From: Cervus elaphus
Lineage: Eukaryota > Chordata > Mammalia > Artiodactyla > Cervidae
Assembly: GCF_910594005.1 (NCBI RefSeq)
Contig: NC_057823.1
Span: forward strand, 61,068,015 to 61,132,014
Direction: 5' to 3'
Length of the DNA stretch: 64,000 nucleotides
Part shown: positions 58,379-64,000 of the stretch, in pieces
How the letters are laid out: every line of letters starts with the position of its first letter
How positions within the stretch are numbered: the first letter of the stretch is position 1
The notes under the pieces: model-generated
Seen by the model: the letters and a program-made list of their open reading frames with translations, nothing else
The model's database searches: none
What the model was told of the DNA's origin: nothing
Made by a program: the position numbers and the translations under genes

Positions 58379-59266
58379 ATATATTGTCACCCTGCTTATT
58401 TAACTTATATGCAGAGTACATCACGAGAAATGCTGGGCTGGAGGAAGCACAAGCTGGAATCAAGATTACCAGCAGAAATATCAATAATCTCAGATATGCA
58501 GATGACACCACCCTTATGGCAGAAAGTGAAGAAGAACTAAAGAGCCTCTTGATGAAAGTGAAAGAGGAGAGTGAAAAAGTTGGCTTAAAGCTCAACATGC
58601 AGAAAACGAAGATCATGGCATCTGGTCCCATCACTTCATGGCAAATAGATGGGGAAACAGTGGAAACAGTGGCTGACTTTATTTTTCTGGGCTCCAAAAT
58701 CACTGCAGATGGTGATTGCAGCCATGAAATTAAAAGACGCTTTCTCCTTGGAAGGAAAGTTATGACCAACCTTGACAGCATATTGAAAACTTTGTCCACA
58801 AAGTTCCATCTAGTCAAGGCTATGGTTTTTCCAGTGGTCAGGTATGGATGTGAGAGTTGGACTATAAAGAAAGCTGAGCGCCGAAGAATTGATGCTTTTG
58901 AACTGTGGTGTTGGAAAAGACTCTTGAGAGTCCCTTGGACTGCAAGGAGATCCAACCAGTCCATTCTAAAGGAGATCAGTCCTGGGTGTTCATTGGAAGG
59001 ACTGATGTTGAAGCTGATGCTCCAATACTTTGGCCACCTGATACAAAGAGCTGACGCATTGGAAAAGACCCTGATGCTGGGAAAGATTGAGGGCAGGAGG
59101 AGAGGGGATGACAGAGGATGAGATGGTTGGGTGGCATCATCGACTCGATGGACATGGGTTTGGGTGGACTCCGGGAGTTGGTGATGGACAGGGAGGCCTG
59201 GTGTGCTGTGGTTCATAGGGTTGCAGAGTCGGACACGACTGAGCAACTGAACTGAACTGAACTGAA
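58379..59266 (+). mobile_element. BovB 3' fragment with a long open RT frame
   Basis: A frame of about 245 codons stays open from LSPCLFNLYAEYI through the catalytic NNLRYADDTTLMA (YADD near codon 38-41) to EKTLMLGKIEGRRR, where a deletion shifts the frame before the last segment. It ends in the GAACT repeat of BovB. The N-terminal RT and the endonuclease are missing, so it cannot be active. It is the least damaged BovB coding stretch in the window. Confidence 0.93.
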
Positions 59267-59780
59267 ATATAATTGCTCTTAGTCTTGCCTGAAATGTCTT
59301 TTTTTTTCCAAAATTAAAATCAAAAGATTTTTGATTGGATACAGATGCCTAAATTATTTCCCCTCAGCTCTTTGAAGGTAATAGTCCTTTGTCTTCCTGC
59401 CCTTATTGTTGCTGAAAGTTTGCTGCTGCTCTGCACTTAAACTTATTCTTCCCTCTGATAACTTTTATTAAGTCTTCTATACATCTTTAATGTTGCACAA
59501 GTTCACTAAAATGTGATTACAAATGCACTTACTCTTCATTTAGTCTGATTAGGATGCATTATGATTCCTATACATTAATACTGATGTCCATCAATTCTGG
59601 AAAATTTTCAGTCATAATTTCTTGGAATATTACCTCTCATGACTGTCTTATGGTTTTGATTCCTTCTTTTATAGTTTTATGCATTGTAAGCAATTTTTTG
59701 TAGCTTCTATTACATTGGCCTATTATCTCAAGTTCTCTAAGTTAAAATCCTATTGATTTGGGGGTCTGTTGACTGGCAAA
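59267..59780. other. Intronic stretch with nothing recognised
   Basis: T-rich; perhaps an old L1 fragment. No gene. Confidence 0.4.
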
Positions 59781-59781
59781 C

Positions 59782-60030
59782 CAGTATTCTTACCTGGAGA
59801 ATCCCATGGACAGAGAAGCCTGGTGGGCTGCTGTCCATGGGGTCGCACAGAGTCGGACACGACTGAAGCGACTTAGCATGCATGCATGCGTTGGAGAAGG
59901 AAACAGCAACCCACTCCAGTATTCTTGCCTGGAGAATCCCATGGAAAGAGGAGCCAGGTGGGCTGCTGTCCGTGGGGTCGCAGAGTCAGATACAACTGAA
60001 GTGACTTAGCATGCATGCATAGCATAGCAT
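59782..60030 (+). mobile_element. Bov-A2 SINE (Bov-A dimer)
   Basis: Two Bov-A units in tandem (CCAGTATTCTTACCTGGAGA and CCAGTATTCTTGCCTGGAGA), each ending CTTAGCATGCATGCAT, joined by GTTGGAGAAGGAAACAGCAA. Confidence 0.93.
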
Positions 60031-60492
60031 GACTCACTGAAAGCAATCTTTTCCCTCATATACTTTGAAGTTTGGGACTAAGTTCATCTTTGGTGGGACT
60101 TTGTGAGAATTTTAGACAACCTAGGTTCAGCATGTGTCTCTCAGAAGATATCTGAATTTTCTTCAGGTAGGAGACCTTCCAGGTCCAATTTTATATTTTC
60201 TTGGCTTGCCAGTTACTGGACTAGTAAAGTAGCAGAAATTCAAACCTCACATCTACCTTACAAAATATGACTTTTCATCATTTGCTCCAAAATTACTCTT
60301 CCTTCTGATTTGATTCCATTAAACTAAGAAAGTAACACATCCTTCTTAATATGCCTCTTATTTCTTTACTCCCTCATCAGGAATATGTGAGTCCTACAGC
60401 TTCTCTTACCATTTTTTTTTTCTGGAATGCATTTACTTTCCTCCACCTCTAATGCAACTACTTTAGTTTTTAAATCTCATATCTGAAATACT
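60031..60492. other. Intronic stretch with nothing recognised
   Basis: No gene. Confidence 0.5.
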
Positions 60493-60799
60493 GTTGTTGT
60501 TCAGTTGGCAAATCGTGTCTGACTCTGCTACACCATGGACTGCAGTACACTAGGCTTCCCTGTTCCTCATCATCTCCCAGAGTTTACCTAAGTTCACGTC
60601 CACAGAATTGATGATGCCATCCAACAATCTCATCTTCTGTTGTCCTCTTTTCCTTCTGCCTTCAATCTTTCCCAGCATCAGGGTCCTTTCCAATGAGTCA
60701 ATTGTTCGCATCAGGAGGCCAAAATATTGGAGCTTCAGCTTCAGCATCAGTCCTTCCAAAGAGTATTCAGGGTTGATTTCCTTTAAGATTGACTGGTTA
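60493..60799 (-). mobile_element. BovB 3' end fragment
   Basis: Minus-oriented; complement encodes NQSILKEINPEYSLEGLMLK, LQYFGLL, LERTLMLGKIEGRRKRG, the BovB C-terminus. Confidence 0.9.
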
Positions 60800-60844
60800 T
60801 AACTTCTAGTTATTCTCTCTGCCACAAGACTTGACTTCTTCTAA

Positions 60845-61080
60845 CTTATTATCTGTACTGCAGCCAGACCGATCTTTCTAAAACTCAAATCTAATTACAT
60901 CACTTTTCTGTTTAAAAACCTTTACAGTCCCTCTATTGCCTCCAAGCTAACACCCAAAATCTAAGATGAAATTCAAGGCCACAGATAATCTGAGCTCTCT
61001 TTTAAGCTTTCATCTCTTACCAATTTCCTCTCAATGCCTCCAAATGACCAATGCCTCAACCATCCTAAATTTTTAATCTA
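60845..61080 (+). repeat. L2-like LINE remnant
   Basis: CAGACCGATCTTTCTAAAAC, CTAATTACATCACTTTTCTG, CCTTTACAGTCCCTCTATTG and GATGAAATTCAAGGCCAC are L2 3' phrases. Confidence 0.65.
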
Positions 61081-61412
61081 CTTCAGTTCCCCAGAATATA
61101 GTATTTTGAATATACTAAAAAAAAATCAATGAACTGATCCATAAAGTCCAGGTGCAAGCTTCTCAGTATGAATTATTGTCATATCTTTCCTGACAATGAG
61201 ACTGTTATTTTTCATTATGCTTAATAGTGAAAAGACATTAAATTGTTGTAGTCAGCAACAATAGTCTACTTTTTACGTAATTCTAGTGGAATTACGTACA
61301 TTTGTTCATATTCCAGTCATAGCATAATATATAATAATAATAATGTATTTTATGTCCTATAAATATACTGTCAATGGCAAACATAATGATAGATTCTTCA
61401 TAAACAGATAAA

Positions 61413-61614
61413 GACTCTAATGCTGGGAAGGATTTGGGGGCAGGAGGAGAAGGGGACGACAGAGAATGAGATGGCTGGATGGCATCACCGACTCAATGGA
61501 CATGGGTTTGGGTAGACTCCGGGAGTTGGTGATGGACAGGGAGGCCTGGCATGCTGCGATTCATGGGGTCGCAAAGAGTCGGACATGACTGAGTGACTGA
61601 ACTGAACTGAACTG
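61413..61614 (+). mobile_element. BovB 3' end fragment
   Basis: 202 bp tail copy from GACTCTAATGCTGGGAAGGA to the (AACTG) repeat; perfect 11 bp duplication AAACAGATAAA (61402-61412 and 61615-61625). Confidence 0.95.
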
Positions 61615-61625
61615 AAACAGATAAA

Positions 61626-62980
61626 TGCTTTTCTTAAGGCAAGTGAGCTCTTAAAAGGGAACTAGCTTCTTAGATATGATTAGAAACTATCAGAGTAAAA
61701 ATGAGAGGTTCTTTCAGCATTCTGTACTTTAGTGTTATATGTGTGTGTGTGTGTGTATAAAGCTACCTAGTATTATAATAAAGGTAATTCAGTGGGAAAA
61801 GTAATGAAATCATTGACTATAAGGACAAAAAGTGACCTTAGAGATAATTTAGGTCCATAGTTTCTCAAATCTGTTACAAGTCAGGAAACTTAAAAAAAAA
61901 GAAAAACTTTGAAATTCAACATACAAGACAAATGCATGTCAATCTTTTCTTGTTTAATTTAAAGTATAGGGCACTGTAGCCCTTGGCACATGTAATCCTT
62001 TTATCCTTTGCCAGAAACACAGAGGCTATACAGAGCCAAATTTAAAAATCATTCATCTACCCCAACTCAGTCACTGTGCAAATGAAAGAACATAAAGCCA
62101 AAAAGACGATGATGTACTCAAGGTCACACAATTAGTCAAAGATAATACTGGCAATGAACTCCATCCCCTGAATCTTCACGAACTGCTATGGCTATGACTC
62201 CTATTTTTTAAAAAACAATATCAACCTAATCTCAGAAAATCAATAGAATTTCTCATTTCTCATCTTCCATAAACGGATTAATGCTATAAAGTAACATATT
62301 TCCCCATGTATTTACTATCCAGAAGCTTTGACATAAGAAATAATTTCTACTCATTGTAGAAAATTTCAAAACTGAAGACAAGCAAATACATAAAAGATTG
62401 AGATCTGCAGAAATTCCACCTGGCAGAAATAATCACTGAGACTTTTTTTTTCTATGCAAACATAATTTCTTTTAGCCAAATAGTATCATACAAGGGTTAT
62501 TAGCTAGCATTTATAGTTGCAAACAGCAAAATACTCTTCAGCTAATTTAGACAGAGAAGACATTTATTAAAAGACATTAGGAAGTTTCAGAATCTCTAGG
62601 AAGATAAAAGAGCTAGGGTTGCAGTCCAGTTGACCAGAAAAGGCACAAACAACATTATGAGACTACTTCAGGGAAAATTTAAACATTGCTACCACCTCTG
62701 GGCACAGAAGCCACAGTTCACATTCTGGTGCTGGGTAGGCATTAGAGCCAATACCACCTGTACTGACCTCCTGCCAAAGCCAGATCCTCCATTGCCTCCC
62801 AAAGCCAGAAAATGGACTTCCCATAGCATCTGCACCCTCATATTCTTCTCTTCCAAATACTTCACTGAAGTGGATTTGACTAACAGCATCCAGAACACAG
62901 GACATACTCTACTCACAAAGAACAAAAACGCCCCAAACACAGGAGAGCTGTTTAAAGATCTTACAATATAGTGATATAAC
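61626..62980. other. Intronic stretch, no gene
   Basis: A (TG)n run at 61740-61757 and a MIR-like piece near 62080-62180. Overlapping frames around 62630-62982 on both strands show no recognised product. Confidence 0.5.
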
Positions 62981-62983
62981 ATG

Positions 62984-63829
62984 TGTTGTTATTGTTTAGT
63001 TGCCAAGTCGTGTCCAACTCGGTGACCCCATGAACTGCAGGACACCAGGTCCTTCACCATCTCCCAGAGTTTACTCATGCCCATTGAGTTGCTGATGACA
63101 TTTAGCCATCTCATCCTCTGTCACCCCCTTCTCCTCCTGCCCTCAATTTTTCCCAGCAGCAGAGTCTTTTCCAATATGTCAGCTCTTTGCATCAGGTGGC
63201 GAAAGTACTGGAGCTTCAGTTTCAGCATCAGTCTTTCCAATGAAGAGTCAGGGTTGATTTCCTTTAGGATTGACTGGTTTGATCTCCTTGCTATCCAAGA
63301 GATTCTCAAGAGTCTTCTCCAGCACCGTAATTCAAAAGCATCAGTTCTTCAGTGCTCAGCCTTCTTTATGCTCCAACTCGCATATCCATACATGACTACT
63401 GGAAGAACCATAGTTTTGAGATCTTTGTCAGCAAAATGATGTCTCTGCTTTTTAAAAATATGCTGTCTAGGTTTGTTATAGCTTTTCTTCCAAGGAGCAA
63501 GTGCCTTTTAGTTTCAAGGCTGCTGTCAGCATCTGCAGTAATTTTGGAGCCCAAGATGACAAAATCTGTCATTGTTTCCACTTTCCCCCCATCCATTTGC
63601 CATGAAGAAATGGGACCAGATGTCATGATCTTAGTTTTTTGATGCTGAGGTTTTTTTTATTTTTAATTGAAGGATAACTGTTTTACAGTATTGTGTTGGT
63701 TTCTACCAAACATCAACATGAATCAGTCATAGGTTTACTCATGTCCCCTCCCACTTGAACATACCTCCCACTTCCCTCCCCATGAATGTTGAGTTTTAAA
63801 CCAGATTTTTCACTCTCCTCTTTCACTTG
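62984..63829 (-). mobile_element. BovB 3' fragment split by L1
   Basis: Complement encodes the BovB RT C-terminus in pieces (SNQSILKEINPDSSLERLML; MTDFVILGSKITADADSSLE). Interrupted at 63650-63783 by an L1 end. Confidence 0.9.
63650..63783 (-). mobile_element. L1 3' end nested in BovB
   Basis: Plus strand begins with a T run (poly-A complement), then TTTTTAATTGAAGGATAACT, ATCAACATGAATCAGTCATA, TGTCCCCTCCCACTTGAACA: ruminant L1 3' UTR in reverse. Duplicated host target: GATGCTGAG (63641-63649) and GAATGTTGAG (63784-63793). Confidence 0.88.
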
Positions 63830-63882
63830 CAAAACATTTGTAGCAGGAGAAATTTTAATATATTTCTGTTGCTTTAATTTAT

Positions 63883-64000
63883 GTTGTTATTGTTTAATAA
63901 CTAAGTCATGTCTGACTCTTTGTGACCCCATGGACTGTAGCATGCCAGGCTTCCTTGTCCTTCACTGAATCTCAAGTTTGCTCAAACTCATGTCCATTGA
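63883..64000 (-). mobile_element. BovB 3' end, running off the window
   Basis: GTTTAATAACTAAGTCATGT, GACTCTTTGTGACCCCATGG, AGTTTGCTCAAACTCATGTC: BovB tail complement, continuing past the right edge. Confidence 0.85.

Larger units (their letters stand above)
24119..64000 (-). other. HTR4: Inferred HTR4 upstream intron
   Basis: No exon-like sequence was recognised between exon A and the right edge. The short first coding exon (start codon plus about eight residues) was looked for on the minus strand and not seen. HTR4 is a very long gene in human with large 5' introns, so the simplest reading is that this whole stretch is intronic. That is an inference; a non-coding 5' exon could have been missed. 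Confidence 0.6.

Noticed and set aside
58338..59246. 302-codon minus-strand frame
   Set aside because: Antisense of the BovB RT fragment; its Leu/Ser/Pro-rich composition is typical of such shadows.

Overview
This is a 64 kb stretch of a mammalian genome, almost certainly a pecoran ruminant (cattle, buffalo, sheep or goat type). It is full of ruminant-specific retroelements: BovB (RTE-type) LINEs, Bov-tA SINEs (tRNA-Glu-like head plus Bov-A body), Bov-A2 dimers, CHR-type SINEs and ruminant L1. Nothing bacterial or viral is present. Genes are split and sparse, and almost every long reading frame is a retrotransposon remnant or chance.

The one cellular gene is HTR4, the serotonin 5-HT4 receptor, on the minus strand. 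Three consecutive coding exons are intact. Exon A (24118-23993) holds the N-terminus and TM1. Exon B (22506-22306) holds TM2 and TM3. Exon C (902-749) holds the second intracellular loop, TM4 and the start of the second extracellular loop. Together they cover about residues 9-169 in human numbering (human protein recalled from memory), with matching splice phases and GT/AG sites. The introns between them are 1,486 and 21,403 bp. Later exons lie beyond the left edge. I could not find the short first coding exon, so 24119-64000 is most simply the large upstream intron of HTR4.

Layout: 1-24 kb has the three exons, with many SINEs, old MIR/L2/MLT1/MER5 remnants and a U6-L1 chimeric retroinsertion at 18.26-19.3 kb. 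25-32 kb has two near-identical BovB copies in inverted orientation. 32-44 kb has further BovB tails, L2 sequence and an inverted duplication of a DNA-transposon segment (37.99 and 40.58 kb). 44-55 kb has an L1 with an internal inversion and two MLT1 LTRs (43.2 and 53.2 kb). 55-64 kb has an L1 3' end, a BovB RT fragment with a long open frame, and a BovB copy split by an L1 insertion.

I found no undescribed gene system. The points worth a second look are structural: the U6-L1 chimera with its target-site duplication (TSD), the inverted BovB pair that share lesions yet have separate TSDs, the inverted duplication at 38/40.6 kb, the twin-primed L1 with a BovB-like filler, a Bov-tA/BovB hybrid, and two very long pyrimidine tracts just upstream of two HTR4 acceptors. 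Repeat family names come from remembered consensus sequences, and all element comparisons were made by eye.
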